In this document: one piece after another, positions 44,160 to 54,704 of the stretch
Position numbering within the stretch: position 1 is the stretch's first letter
Layout: each line of letters starts with the position of its first letter
IMG/VR virus record: IMGVR_UViG_3300028284_000458
Span: 1 to 61,923 of that record
Length of the DNA stretch: 61,923 bases
Reading direction: 5' to 3' (one strand)
DNA from: a virus
Program-made: the position numbers and the translations under genes
The notes under the pieces: generated by a model
Told to the model about the DNA's origin: nothing
Seen by the model: only the letters and a program-made list of their open reading frames with translations
The model's database searches: none

Positions 44160-44816
44160 TTAACTACCAAGGTTAGCTTCATTTCTTATAAAACGTTTCT
44201 TTTGGATTACTTGTACTGGTATAGTTTGTGAACCACCCGTTTCGTTTCCATAGATAGTAATGGTTGTCTTGATGCTTTGTGTTAAGTTTGGATTTGGGAT
44301 AAAAACAAAATTTAATCCTGTTTCAATAGCTGCGGTTGCAGTTAGTTCATCACCCAAAAATGTTGGTGTTGTTCCTTCTCCAGCTGCTAATCCTTGTCCA
44401 ACTATAGAACCTGCGTTCTTGTTAGCTAATATCATAGTATACCCAGCTTGTGTATTTCCACTAGGTGAGGTTGTTGGAGAAAGTGCTACTTTACCAGAAT
44501 CAGGAGAAACTCTTAAACTCGGAATTCCAAATTCTACTTTTGGAATCTTAACTGTTCCTTTTGGTAATGTTACTAATTTATATTTTAATACCTGTGTTTC
44601 ATCAGGTGATGCTTCTGTAATTGGAATTGCTTTGATAGCTGCATCATAATAAGCACTACCCTTTGGATGTGCTGGTTCATATAATGTGTAATCTATCTCA
44701 TCATCACCCAAGGCGAATTTTGAGATACTAAGTCCTTCACCAGCCGCTAGCTTTTCTCTACCTTTTTTGGTTAAGATAGCATCTACTGTTATTTCTGCGT
44801 TATTTAAATAAGCCAT
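44160..44816 (-). CDS. Virion structural protein, 218 aa
   Basis: A protein of 218 residues opening with MAYLNNAEITVDAILTKKGREKLAAGEG, a pattern seen in many marine T4-like structural genes, then beta-rich sequence with SISKFALGDDEIDYTLYEPA. No family I can name. It starts 27 bases downstream of a candidate late-promoter motif, with a weak purine stretch (AAAGGGAAAA) before the ATG. Confidence 0.72.
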   Translation of the reverse strand: MAYLNNAEITVDAILTKKGREKLAAGEGLSISKFALGDDEIDYTLYEPAHPKGSAYYDAAIKAIPITEASPDETQVLKYKLVTLPKGTVKIPKVEFGIPSLRVSPDSGKVALSPTTSPSGNTQAGYTMILANKNAGSIVGQGLAAGEGTTPTFLGDELTATAAIETGLNFVFIPNPNLTQSIKTTITIYGNETGGSQTIPVQVIQKKRFIRNEANLGS

Positions 44817-44843
44817 AATGTAATTTTCCCTTTGTTATTCAAT

Positions 44844-44853
44844 ATATAAATAT
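44844..44853 (-). promoter_or_regulatory. Candidate late promoter motif
   Basis: ATATTTATAT on the minus strand, in the 81-base gap between the 1791-residue gene and the 218-residue gene. Confidence 0.45.
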
Positions 44854-44897
44854 AAGGATTTAATAAAATACCATAATTTATAAATTATTTTTTGTTA

Positions 44898-47800
44898 TTA
44901 ATCAACTTCTAATATTGGTTCACCACTTCCTCTACCACTATCAGATACTCTTAATGTATTTGGATTAGTTGTAAACGTTTGTACAGGAGAACCACCATCT
45001 AAAGTAGTTTTACTTGTTTGTTTAGAACCATTTGAGAATGAATTTTCCAATCCACTTGTTAAATCTCCAACGTTTCTGTAGTGATATGGTACGTAACCAT
45101 TTAATGGTACAACACTAACGATGTTATCACCTGTAATTGAACCTGAATCTGAAAAGTTTCTAAAACTTATCTTTTTTCTTTCGAATGTTTGTGTTACGAA
45201 ATGTCTTCCCATCGATGAATCTGATGAATTTATATTTTCTGGAACTTCTACTGTATAGCTTTCTGTTACAACATCAACCCTTTTTCTTACTTTGTAGAAA
45301 TTATTATCGTTATCTATTTTAGTAATAATAGCATGTCCATTTTGTCCATACAATCCAAATCCAGCTACTGTTAATGAATCTGGTTCCATACCAATTTGAT
45401 TGAATACATCCCCATCATACTCACCTTGAACAGAACCAGTAACTGCTGCATCTACTATAAATGAAATACCTCCCATATCAGAACCACTATTTATTGTAAC
45501 AAATCCTTGTTCGTTTGTTAAGTTGTTTATATTCAATGTAGCATTTATAACTTTATTCGAACCTACTAACTTAGTTGAATCTGTTGAATCTATGAATCCA
45601 TTAAAATCGGTTTTATCACCTTTCAGTTTGGTATCATCTTGTGCAGATAATTTACCTGATATAACATTATCCGCAGATGTAATAGTGTGTTCTACCTTCA
45701 CCTCTCCTGCGTGGTTGTTGGGTGATGCCGTTGCAGGTCTTTGTTCTATCTTACTTCTTTCAAGAATGTGAGGTGAAATTAATATACCAGTTGCAACCTT
45801 TGCTCTTGCTGGTACTAAAGATTCCAACACATCAAATAAAGATTTATCTATATATCTAACCAATTGGATATATTCACCAATATTTAAGTTATATCTTTCA
45901 AAATAATAATTTCTTAATTTAGATAATTCACCATACTCTTGCTTAAACGCATCACCAGGATCTCCAATGTAATTATCTATTTCAAAACCACCAAGGGATT
46001 TCATAATATCTAAATTAATTTCTTTGGTAGGTGAGAAAAATAATCCTAATTTATCAGAATCAAGTGGTGCTTGGTCTAATGATTTTTTAGTAGCTCTACT
46101 TCTGTATGATAAATCTGTTATTTTAGTTTGGGTTTCAAATCTTACTTTGTTACCAGGTGCAAATCCACTAGATGGTACTTCTGCCGTTACATTTCTATCA
46201 TACACAACATATTGATGTGGATAATCTGTAATTGATGTAAAGTTAGAAGCAGTTGCAAATGAACTATATGTTGTATCTATTGAAACATTCTTAATAGATG
46301 TATCTCCACTCGAACTTCTATCCTTTGGGTATTCAAAATCTAATCTAAACAACAAATCGTCAGTAGATGATGATATGTGATTTCCATTAATAGATTCTGG
46401 TAATAATGTATGGTTTTTAATTACAGATTCACTCAAAGGAGCTGACCATAATCTAAATTCATCAATAGAACCTGTTAAAGTAGAACCACCAATTGTTAAT
46501 ACATTTCCAGATTCCCATCCGTTACTTGCAGTTGGAACTGTAAATGTACTAAAAGTACTATTTCTTATTCGTCCATCCAACCCTTCTTTTAAATAAACAG
46601 TATAGGTATCATCTACACTTCCAATACTTCCTGTTATTCTATTGATTGCTATTTGTGTATATTCATCATTAAAGAATGAAACTTGTTCCGTTGAAGATGA
46701 TACATAAGTACCATTACTTAATATGTTAAAGGTTAATTTAGCAAGTGAACCAGATTCTGGATAATCTATATTAAGATTCCATCCTGTTGCAGTTACTAAT
46801 CTTTGGTCTTTTTTCTGGTCTGTGTTTATTCTAAACTCTATACAATCAGGATATTTTTCTTTATGAGATTTCCATGGTACTATTATAGAATCACTTCCTG
46901 TAATATTAATTGCAGATGTTCTATCCTCGTATGTAAATGTACTCGTTCCATTTCCAGGCTGTGGTCCACCAAACTCCATCACAGTCAACATCGATTGTGG
47001 TATTCCGTAACAACTTAATGCCGCGGATATTGCTCTTCGTGTACCTTTGTTTTTATGTAAATATGGTAAGTTATTAAGTAATCTTCTCCAAATTTCATTT
47101 TGTCTTTCCTTACCACTCATTGCGGTTGCAGTAGAACCATCTGAATTCTTACCAAATGCATATTCCCAAAGTGTTTGAGATTGTGCACCCATATCAGCAT
47201 CCCATCCTAGGGATTCTAACATGTGATAAATTAACTTATCATTAATTCCGTTTTCAAACTTATGTTCTAATTGTTTTGTTTGAGATATTCCCTTTATATG
47301 TAACCACAACACATCAAAGTGTTGTCCTACCATATCAAAGAATAATGGGAAAGTAGATCCTTCTGGATCATTTTTTATATGTAGTGGTAGATTATTAACT
47401 AACCTAGAACTATTATCTGCATCGAAATTAGAAGCACTTGTAATTGTATCTTCGTACCATTTTAACACACTTTGATGTGATGATGCTGATAATTCATTTT
47501 GTCCTGCTCCTGGATATGTAATATTGCTTATCGATGAACTTGTGAATAAGAATTTTTCAAAAGAATCAAATCCTTTCTTCACATCATTTATCTTACCAAG
47601 TGTTCGTTGTGCTTCATTCCTTACTGCAACTGAACTAGTAACCCCTCCTATAAGATTACCCGTTGTTCCTCCAAAGTTAATAGAACTTCCTGATACCAAT
47701 CCATCATATCTTTCCTCATATGATTGAATTAGTTTAACTTTATAAACAAAATTTTCTACCCTTTCTTCAGCAGATGAATATTTTACAAAGTTTTTAAAAT

Positions 47801-50273
47801 CGATTGACCTACTAGGATGTTCTAATGAATACGTTCCTGTTGTTCCCTCACCCTCTATTAATTGTAACTCAGATGTAACAAAGTTTATATTTAAATTTTC
47901 TAGTGAGAATTCAGAAGATGATACAAATTGATTAACAACATCAGTTGATGTTTGTTGACCAGTTGCAATTAAATCATCCAAAACTTGATAACCAATTACA
48001 TCATTTGTTTCTAATGCAAAATTAGGAGTTAATGGTGTACAGTTTTTTGAAATATCATCAACTATTGTAATTTGGTCAATTATAGGTACTGCTTGTAATT
48101 TTGATATCCAAAGAGAATCATTTAAACTAACACTAGGAGGAAGTGGTTCATATAGTTTTAAAACTAATGATTTTTGTACCTCACCTATTAATTCTTTTTT
48201 GTTATTTTCTGGATTAATTCTAAAATCTGAAAATGTTGTATCATCTATTCCCCACGTTGCTACTAACTTGTTATTACCTTCACCTAAATGTAGATAATGA
48301 GTTAAGAAGGGAGATATTGAATCCTCAAATATAGAAGGATCGAAACGATTTACAAATGCAGATTTGATATCAGAAATAACATCACCTCTTCGTAAATTTA
48401 AATCTCCTTTTTCAAAAGAAATACTAACCTTTTCAGTCTTACCTTCAGTTAAAGAATCACCTTCTGTATTAAATGGAACTAAAAGTAAATCAAATTGTAT
48501 TACTCCCTTAACCTCTATTGGTTTAATATTTACAGAATTTAACTTTTGTAAAACATCCTTAATGTTAAATGAAGCTACACCAGATTCTGATAATCTACCT
48601 AATGATGCCTTAGAGTTTTTACTACCGGCATAAATGTAAATATAATTCGTATTAATAGATTGCCAGCTTATATCAAATGGAACATTGTTTCCTTTAAAAT
48701 CTGCTCCAACAATATTTTGTGGATAGTTAATGTGTGTAATATCAGGACCAGGTATAAAAGCTCTACTTTCAACCGTTACTGATATCTTTTCATTTTGACT
48801 ACTACCTCCCTTATTGGATACTGCTTGTAAGTAAATTGTATAATTACCAACTCCATTATAAAAATCGGAGTTTTTTAATGATAAACTACCATTTTTCTCA
48901 ATTTCTCTTCTCGTTGTACCAAGAGTATAATATACTTTATCTGCATTAACACTTCTATATGGTATATTTACTGATGTGTTAGCTGCTAAGTTAAGTTTAA
49001 CTCGATTGATATCAACAGCAATAGTTGGTTGAATTGGAGATGGCTCTACTGCAACTTTAGTAGCATTAACTACAACATTGGTTTGACCTGGAACTAAATC
49101 AATAGTAAGTTCTTTTGTCTTATTAGTTTGATTAGTTCGATTCTCAGGTGTGTTGTATGTAAACGTTACAGTATGTGTAAAGTCAGAAATACCAACAGAA
49201 GAGAATGTTACAGATGGTGGTATTTTACTATTTTCTGGAAGATATTCTAAATCAACATCCCCATCGTTTATTAAAAATCCACTCTTTCCCCATGATGTTT
49301 TATACTGAATTATATTATCAGCTGAAACAAAACTTTCTATACTTAATTCAACTGGAGTATTAACAATAGGATCTTCCTTTGGGTCTTCCTTTACAATAAC
49401 TTTTGTTAAATCAAAATCTAAATTAGCAAATTGAGCTTTGTTAATAGTATCGGTTATTTTATTTATTTGATTTAAAAGTGGAATTTCTTTTCCGTTCTTT
49501 TGTAATCTAAACTCATAATAATCAAATTCTATTAGACTAACTGGTCTGGGTTTTTTTGGAATTCTATTTCTAGTAGGAGTAGAGTATCCCAAATCTCTAC
49601 TACGTGTTCCACGAATATTTGAATCGTTGAATTGAAAATCATCATTTAATCCTGATCCATATAATCCAAATCCTCTATCATTGAACTGATTCCCACTTCC
49701 TCTAATGGGGATGAGTTCCCTTTCATCGTAATCAATAAAATCATCAAATTGATCTACCGTAGCTGTTACTAATGGTACTACAGTTTTAGTAAATTTTCTT
49801 TTTACAGAAAATAGTTTATATTCATCTTCTGAAAGATAACCTGCTCTGGCTATTTTGAAATACTTTGGTGTTAGTAGTTGTTTTCCAGTATAGGTATATA
49901 TCTTAGCTGGAGTTGATAATGTATCCTTACCATCTACTACAATAGTACCACCATTAGTAGAAGTAACATTAACTTGTATAGTTCTACTTTGTGATAATAC
50001 TGCTGGTGGTTTTGATGGATATTTACAACTACCATCACTAATAGTAGCTGATGGGTTATAGTTTGTTGCAGTTCTATCAATACATCCACGTATAACAGTT
50101 ATATTACCTCTACCACCACCACCGCTACCACGGCCGCCACCTCCACCGAAGTTTCGTGTAAAGTCAACGCCTTCACCACCACCATTGAGGTTTCCTCCAC
50201 CACCAAAGTCATCATTTTGGTTACGGTTGTATCCACTTCCTTCATCTAGGAATTCGTTTTGTCTAACTGCCAT
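44898..50273 (-). CDS. Large baseplate/tail structural protein with LamG domain, 1791 aa
   Basis: 1791 residues. The N-terminus has a Gly-rich stretch and a Cys-flanked motif (GCIDRTATNYNPSA ... GSC near residue 65). Ig-like segments follow. Around residue 1050-1090 there is RRLLNNLPYLHKNKGTRRAISAALSCYGIP, a region I associate with marine phage tail proteins next to gp6. A LamG/concanavalin A-like domain occupies about 1120-1295. The C-terminal third is beta-rich. Its position, a few genes from gp6, suggests a large wedge or side-fibre attachment protein (T4 gp7-gp10 region). Function inferred by position. Confidence 0.78.
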   Translation of the reverse strand: MAVRQNEFLDEGSGYNRNQNDDFGGGGNLNGGGEGVDFTRNFGGGGGRGSGGGGRGNITVIRGCIDRTATNYNPSATISDGSCKYPSKPPAVLSQSRTIQVNVTSTNGGTIVVDGKDTLSTPAKIYTYTGKQLLTPKYFKIARAGYLSEDEYKLFSVKRKFTKTVVPLVTATVDQFDDFIDYDERELIPIRGSGNQFNDRGFGLYGSGLNDDFQFNDSNIRGTRSRDLGYSTPTRNRIPKKPRPVSLIEFDYYEFRLQKNGKEIPLLNQINKITDTINKAQFANLDFDLTKVIVKEDPKEDPIVNTPVELSIESFVSADNIIQYKTSWGKSGFLINDGDVDLEYLPENSKIPPSVTFSSVGISDFTHTVTFTYNTPENRTNQTNKTKELTIDLVPGQTNVVVNATKVAVEPSPIQPTIAVDINRVKLNLAANTSVNIPYRSVNADKVYYTLGTTRREIEKNGSLSLKNSDFYNGVGNYTIYLQAVSNKGGSSQNEKISVTVESRAFIPGPDITHINYPQNIVGADFKGNNVPFDISWQSINTNYIYIYAGSKNSKASLGRLSESGVASFNIKDVLQKLNSVNIKPIEVKGVIQFDLLLVPFNTEGDSLTEGKTEKVSISFEKGDLNLRRGDVISDIKSAFVNRFDPSIFEDSISPFLTHYLHLGEGNNKLVATWGIDDTTFSDFRINPENNKKELIGEVQKSLVLKLYEPLPPSVSLNDSLWISKLQAVPIIDQITIVDDISKNCTPLTPNFALETNDVIGYQVLDDLIATGQQTSTDVVNQFVSSSEFSLENLNINFVTSELQLIEGEGTTGTYSLEHPSRSIDFKNFVKYSSAEERVENFVYKVKLIQSYEERYDGLVSGSSINFGGTTGNLIGGVTSSVAVRNEAQRTLGKINDVKKGFDSFEKFLFTSSSISNITYPGAGQNELSASSHQSVLKWYEDTITSASNFDADNSSRLVNNLPLHIKNDPEGSTFPLFFDMVGQHFDVLWLHIKGISQTKQLEHKFENGINDKLIYHMLESLGWDADMGAQSQTLWEYAFGKNSDGSTATAMSGKERQNEIWRRLLNNLPYLHKNKGTRRAISAALSCYGIPQSMLTVMEFGGPQPGNGTSTFTYEDRTSAINITGSDSIIVPWKSHKEKYPDCIEFRINTDQKKDQRLVTATGWNLNIDYPESGSLAKLTFNILSNGTYVSSSTEQVSFFNDEYTQIAINRITGSIGSVDDTYTVYLKEGLDGRIRNSTFSTFTVPTASNGWESGNVLTIGGSTLTGSIDEFRLWSAPLSESVIKNHTLLPESINGNHISSSTDDLLFRLDFEYPKDRSSSGDTSIKNVSIDTTYSSFATASNFTSITDYPHQYVVYDRNVTAEVPSSGFAPGNKVRFETQTKITDLSYRSRATKKSLDQAPLDSDKLGLFFSPTKEINLDIMKSLGGFEIDNYIGDPGDAFKQEYGELSKLRNYYFERYNLNIGEYIQLVRYIDKSLFDVLESLVPARAKVATGILISPHILERSKIEQRPATASPNNHAGEVKVEHTITSADNVISGKLSAQDDTKLKGDKTDFNGFIDSTDSTKLVGSNKVINATLNINNLTNEQGFVTINSGSDMGGISFIVDAAVTGSVQGEYDGDVFNQIGMEPDSLTVAGFGLYGQNGHAIITKIDNDNNFYKVRKRVDVVTESYTVEVPENINSSDSSMGRHFVTQTFERKKISFRNFSDSGSITGDNIVSVVPLNGYVPYHYRNVGDLTSGLENSFSNGSKQTSKTTLDGGSPVQTFTTNPNTLRVSDSGRGSGEPILEVD

Positions 50274-50275
50274 GT

Positions 50276-50285
50276 ATATAAATAT
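50276..50285 (-). promoter_or_regulatory. Late-promoter-like motif directly before a start codon
   Basis: ATATTTATAT on the minus strand ends two bases short of the ATG of the 1791-residue gene. This leaves no space for a leader, so here the motif may not act as a -10 element, or transcription starts within the gene's first codons. Confidence 0.3.
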
Positions 50286-50300
50286 GGTTATTTATTATTG

Positions 50301-52301
50301 TTATAACATCCTTGGATTACGTCCTCTTCTGAGAACAATTTCTCTTCCATTACCATTATTCCTTCCCATTCCTCTATCATTGAAATAATTACGGTCTAAA
50401 TCCTCTCCACCAATATATCCACCTGATCCTGAACCGGATCCTCCTCTATTAATCTGAATTGGTTTTGGTGTTGGTTTTGGTGGTGCTGGTCTTGGTATAG
50501 GTTTTGGTTTAGGTCTTGGTGGTACAGGTTTTATAACAACAACCGGTGGTTTTGGTTTTGGTTGTTGTGTAACACAAGGTCCTAACTCAATACATACAAT
50601 ACCAGGTCCTTTTGATATAGAACCCCTTTGTGCACATATAGTTGTTGTATCACCTGGAAGTAAATTAGTAGATGATTTAGTATTACCTACTGCATCTTTA
50701 TATGTTACCGATAATGGTACTTGAATTACATCACGTGTGTATGGTTGGTAGAACTTATTTTGTTCAAACCCACCTATTCCATAATTACCTCTGTTTTGGT
50801 TGTATGAAATATTGCCACTTCCAGGTCCGTATCTTTCTCTGTAATCGTTATGTATTAAACCCATAGGAGATAAAGTTTGTTGCTTATTGTTAGTATTTCT
50901 AACACTATACATACGTGTTGTTGCTGTTTTGGTTGGTTTAGGTACTTCCCTAACATCTCCTACAAATTTGAAACTATTTACATCATGTGTAATCTGAAAT
51001 GAATCATATTCAACCCCTTTAATAGTTTTTATATTTCCATTTTGCTTATATTTGATATTAGCAGTTGCAGACCATACATAATAGTTTTTTCCAACTGTAT
51101 CAATTCTATCTTTATACTTACAAGTACCATTATCTTCAGTTGCATTTCTATTGTAATTAAGTGCAGATGAATCCATACAACCTTTTATTGTTGGTGGTAC
51201 TTCTTCTTCTACTTCTACTTCCTTATATATACAACTACCATCATTATCTTGAGCTAATGGATTATAATTATCAGCCTTTGGGTCTGTACAACCTCGTACT
51301 CGTGCATTAACTTTATCTGGAACAGTTGAAGTATATGATGAATTTGATGTAACAGATTTTAATATCTGAGAAACCTTATCCATTGTTATTTGTTCTTCCT
51401 TACTTAATATATTATCTTTTTGTATATCTCGTTTTGGTAGATAAAAGTCTATACAATTAATTAAAGATTGTTGTGCATCTTGTTGTAATTGTGAAATTGA
51501 TAAATCAATACAATCCGCTTTATCTCCCAATGCATTACCATAATTTACATCATTAATACTCCAATTTCTATTTGAAGCATAATAATTCATTGATTCAATA
51601 AATTTTGTTTTAACTCTGTTTATTAATATTTCAAAACTAGGTATGTTAAATTCTGTTTTAATTAAATTTATATATTCAACACCCTCGGATTCATTTCCCT
51701 TTGACATCAAGAAATCTTGTAATATTTTTTCTAAATCTAAATTTTCAATAAAAACATTTACATAATAAATTACATCATCTCTAAATGTACCATTATCAAG
51801 AAATACAGATAATCTTTTTTCTAAATCTTTGTTTTTTCTTTTAGCTCTATTCGGCAATAATCTAATCTCAGTTCTTGATGGTGAAATTTCATGTACCCAT
51901 AAATTATTATCATCATCGTTTGCATCAGTTCCAACTCTTCTATTCAAAAGAGTTACCTGTGTTTTAAATATTCCATTAGAGTATCCTGCCTCTCTAATTA
52001 GTTTTTCAATATCTACTATAAATTCAGGAGTTCCATTTTTCTTTTTAGTAAATTGATTATCTGATATTATAAAGTAATCGTTAATGTTTACATCATCTAG
52101 GTAAATATAACGTACCATCTTACCATCATCACCTTGTGGTAATTGATTTTCACTTGAATCAAATAAGATAAATTCGATCATATCAGAACACCCAAGTCCA
52201 AAGTTAGATTTAGATATTTCTCTTTCAAATACCTTTCTATCCTCAGGATTAACTTTATATCCCTTTCTATCGATAATCTCTTTAAATCCTTCTATTGCCA
52301 T
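50301..52301 (-). CDS. Structural protein with Cys-flanked NYN motifs and Pro-Lys tail, 666 aa
   Basis: The N-terminal 300 residues are unassigned alpha/beta. Residues about 335-400 have two copies of a motif, GCTDPKADNYNPLAQDNDGSC and GCMDSSALNYNRNA...GTC, also present in the 1791-residue protein. The C-terminal part has a Lys/Pro stretch (PKPKPPVVVIKPVPPRPKPKPIPRP) and a Gly/Ser tail ending in RGRNPRML. A stiff Pro-Lys linker between a virion-bound domain and the tip is a fair guess. It overlaps the coiled-coil gene by one base (TAATG). Confidence 0.72.
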   Translation of the reverse strand: MAIEGFKEIIDRKGYKVNPEDRKVFEREISKSNFGLGCSDMIEFILFDSSENQLPQGDDGKMVRYIYLDDVNINDYFIISDNQFTKKKNGTPEFIVDIEKLIREAGYSNGIFKTQVTLLNRRVGTDANDDDNNLWVHEISPSRTEIRLLPNRAKRKNKDLEKRLSVFLDNGTFRDDVIYYVNVFIENLDLEKILQDFLMSKGNESEGVEYINLIKTEFNIPSFEILINRVKTKFIESMNYYASNRNWSINDVNYGNALGDKADCIDLSISQLQQDAQQSLINCIDFYLPKRDIQKDNILSKEEQITMDKVSQILKSVTSNSSYTSTVPDKVNARVRGCTDPKADNYNPLAQDNDGSCIYKEVEVEEEVPPTIKGCMDSSALNYNRNATEDNGTCKYKDRIDTVGKNYYVWSATANIKYKQNGNIKTIKGVEYDSFQITHDVNSFKFVGDVREVPKPTKTATTRMYSVRNTNNKQQTLSPMGLIHNDYRERYGPGSGNISYNQNRGNYGIGGFEQNKFYQPYTRDVIQVPLSVTYKDAVGNTKSSTNLLPGDTTTICAQRGSISKGPGIVCIELGPCVTQQPKPKPPVVVIKPVPPRPKPKPIPRPAPPKPTPKPIQINRGGSGSGSGGYIGGEDLDRNYFNDRGMGRNNGNGREIVLRRGRNPRML

Positions 52302-53641
52302 TATCCTTTTTTATTTTTTCTAACCTTCCAAGTAAGATTTTCTACTTTTACATTACCATTTCCATCTTCAAATTCAATTTCTATTTTAAATTTACCAGCA
52401 TAATCTCTGGCTTTGTTACCGTAGTTTTTTGGTTTTGGACTATTCTTTCCACCAATTGATTTTCTAAAGTAAAATGGTTCTGAATATTCTTGTCCTTGTT
52501 CAATATTTACATTTACTGATTGTTTCATTCCACTACTATCATTACCAAGACCTATTACTTTTCCTGAAATACCTCCACCAGATGTTTGTATTAATTTAAT
52601 CTTAGTTATTTTCTTCCCATCATCTCTAAGATTCTTTACCTTTATTACACCAGCCTTACCACTAGAGTTTGCAGATTTCCTTGCAGTTGTCCATTTTGCA
52701 CCGTTTTCTTCACCACTATCCTGGTCACTTACAACTGCAAAATAAACTTCATTACCAGCAGTTGGTGTTAATCCACTTGCTGCGGCCGCACTTTCTGCAG
52801 CTGCTCCTGATACTTGACTTGTAAGTTGAGCAACAATATCTTTTTGTACTTCTAGTAACGATTTTAACGTAGCTTTTTGTGCTTGTAATCCTTGAACTTG
52901 TGCAGTAAGAGATACTCTCTCTATACCTTCCTTAGTACCCTTAATAATAGCTTGTTGAAAATCTGATAATAATTTTGTAAACCTATCATTAGCAACTTCA
53001 GTTTCATCTTCAGCGGCGGCTCTTTGTAGTAATGCCGAATCTTCTGATACTTCAAGTTGTGATACAATACTTCTCAATTCTTCACTAATTGAAATCTCGT
53101 TATTTAACTGAACTCTTAAATCTTCAAGTTCACTCACCTTATCATCAAATCTAGCTTGAAGTTTAAGGTATTTACTTTTAAGTATGTAAGGAGCTTTTTC
53201 TGGCTTGGTTTTTTTTATTAACTCATCAACCTTTACATCAAGAGATTTTTTTAGTTCCTCTTCGTTATATTTTGGTTTTTCTATATAACCTGATGTTTCT
53301 CCACTAAATTTTTCTTGTTGTTCTGATATAATATCAAATTCATCAGTATCCATCCAATCGGATTTATACTTTATAGAATTTGGATTTTTTAAATCTCTTA
53401 TTGGTTGTAACCCATACTTAACAAATGGTTTTTCTTTTTTTAACCAACTAATAGATTTACCTCGTTTTTTAAATTTAACAAATGTCTTTGCATCATCTCT
53501 AGATAATCCAATTGGAATTTGTCTACCTCCCATTTTGCGCACCATGATTGAACCAGTTTTTTTATCTCTGGTTTTATCTATTGCCTTAGAACCTTTTGAT
53601 AAAAGTTCACTAACTCTAAAATCTTCTGGTTTAGCTGCCAT
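52301..53641 (-). CDS. Coiled-coil structural protein, 446 aa
   Basis: The first 100 residues are basic. Residues about 150-270 form heptad-rich coiled coils (KYLKLQARFDDKVSELEDLRVQL ... LLEVQKDIVAQLTSQVS), and after an Ala/Gly linker the last 170 are beta-rich. No enzyme motif. It lies between gp6 neighbours and the 666-residue protein, consistent with a fibrous or connector role at the baseplate. Starts one base before the end of the DNRLRE gene region with a 1-base gap. Confidence 0.7.
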   Translation of the reverse strand: MAAKPEDFRVSELLSKGSKAIDKTRDKKTGSIMVRKMGGRQIPIGLSRDDAKTFVKFKKRGKSISWLKKEKPFVKYGLQPIRDLKNPNSIKYKSDWMDTDEFDIISEQQEKFSGETSGYIEKPKYNEEELKKSLDVKVDELIKKTKPEKAPYILKSKYLKLQARFDDKVSELEDLRVQLNNEISISEELRSIVSQLEVSEDSALLQRAAAEDETEVANDRFTKLLSDFQQAIIKGTKEGIERVSLTAQVQGLQAQKATLKSLLEVQKDIVAQLTSQVSGAAAESAAAASGLTPTAGNEVYFAVVSDQDSGEENGAKWTTARKSANSSGKAGVIKVKNLRDDGKKITKIKLIQTSGGGISGKVIGLGNDSSGMKQSVNVNIEQGQEYSEPFYFRKSIGGKNSPKPKNYGNKARDYAGKFKIEIEFEDGNGNVKVENLTWKVRKNKKG

Positions 53642-53642
53642 C

Positions 53643-54704
53643 TTATAATTCTACGGTGAATGTTAAATCTTTATCTTCGAAATATTCAATCACGCCGTTT
53701 CTATTTATCTTTATTTCAATATAATAATCTCTATTGATTTCCCAATTTGTCAAATTTAATTTAAAGAAGTGTCCATTTGCATCACAACTAACCTTAGTAT
53801 AGTTATCATCGAATGGAACAACCACTTCACCAGTTACTATATCTTTAATTTGATAATAAGTGGTTGTTGGTAAATATTTTACATCAGTATAAGAATATGT
53901 GTTAGTATAAGTTTTAAGAGGATATTTCTCTCTTGCAAAAACTCTGATTGTAGGTTTACTTCCTCTCTTATATGAAGTTTTTAATCTCTTGAAAGTTACA
54001 TGTATATCATCTGATGTAAGTTCTGTAAGAGATCCTGTTGTATACGTAGAATCATCCCAACCAATTCTTAGTTTAGGTTGGTAAATTGTATTTGTTTCTT
54101 TAGAAAAGAATTTTAATTGTCCATAATCCTCAGTATCGTTTTCTAATTCCGAATCATGTTTTAATATCAATCCATTATTTGGAATCGAACCAGATATCCA
54201 TGCTTGTATTGGGGTTAGTACATCCATTGTTATATCAGCCGATTGATATGAAAATGTTTGAGATGCGGATGATCCTGTTAGCCACATTCCTCCCTTACCA
54301 TTGTGTGAACCGGAACTCTCCAATGAAGCAGAACCAATTAACCAATTAGAAGAAGATGTTCTTTTATTCCAAGTTGAACCATCGGTTGATATTTTATCAA
54401 ATCTAGTACCAAGTCCAGCATCCCATGATTGAGAGATTGGATAAGCATATATTGTATAATCAGTTGGAATTTCTACGGATTCACATTCTCTAAGTATTAA
54501 TTCTGCCGAGTGAATTTCTATTTCACCACTTGCATTTGAAGCAGATATATTATTTGTATTAAATTGAATTAATGAATGTGAAACATCCTTTAAATTACCA
54601 TAATACGTTTTTGATATTTCCAATATCTCATCTCTACCAGTATTTTGAGATGGTTGTTGTAAATAAATTGTTGAATCTTTTGATGCTGTTACGAAATAGT
54701 ACAT
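53643..54704 (-). CDS. DNRLRE-like structural protein, 353 aa
   Basis: The first 200 residues follow the pattern of a DNRLRE/CBM-like beta-sandwich: ASKDSTIYLQ near the N-terminus, SLIQFNTNNISASNASGEIEIHSAELIL, and LKISTDGSTWNKRTSSSNW in the middle. Such domains occur in adhesins and phage structural proteins. The C-terminal region is also beta-rich. It shares TAATG with gp6. Likely a baseplate-associated or fibre-attachment protein; precise position in the particle unknown. Confidence 0.62.
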   Translation of the reverse strand: MYYFVTASKDSTIYLQQPSQNTGRDEILEISKTYYGNLKDVSHSLIQFNTNNISASNASGEIEIHSAELILRECESVEIPTDYTIYAYPISQSWDAGLGTRFDKISTDGSTWNKRTSSSNWLIGSASLESSGSHNGKGGMWLTGSSASQTFSYQSADITMDVLTPIQAWISGSIPNNGLILKHDSELENDTEDYGQLKFFSKETNTIYQPKLRIGWDDSTYTTGSLTELTSDDIHVTFKRLKTSYKRGSKPTIRVFAREKYPLKTYTNTYSYTDVKYLPTTTYYQIKDIVTGEVVVPFDDNYTKVSCDANGHFFKLNLTNWEINRDYYIEIKINRNGVIEYFEDKDLTFTVEL

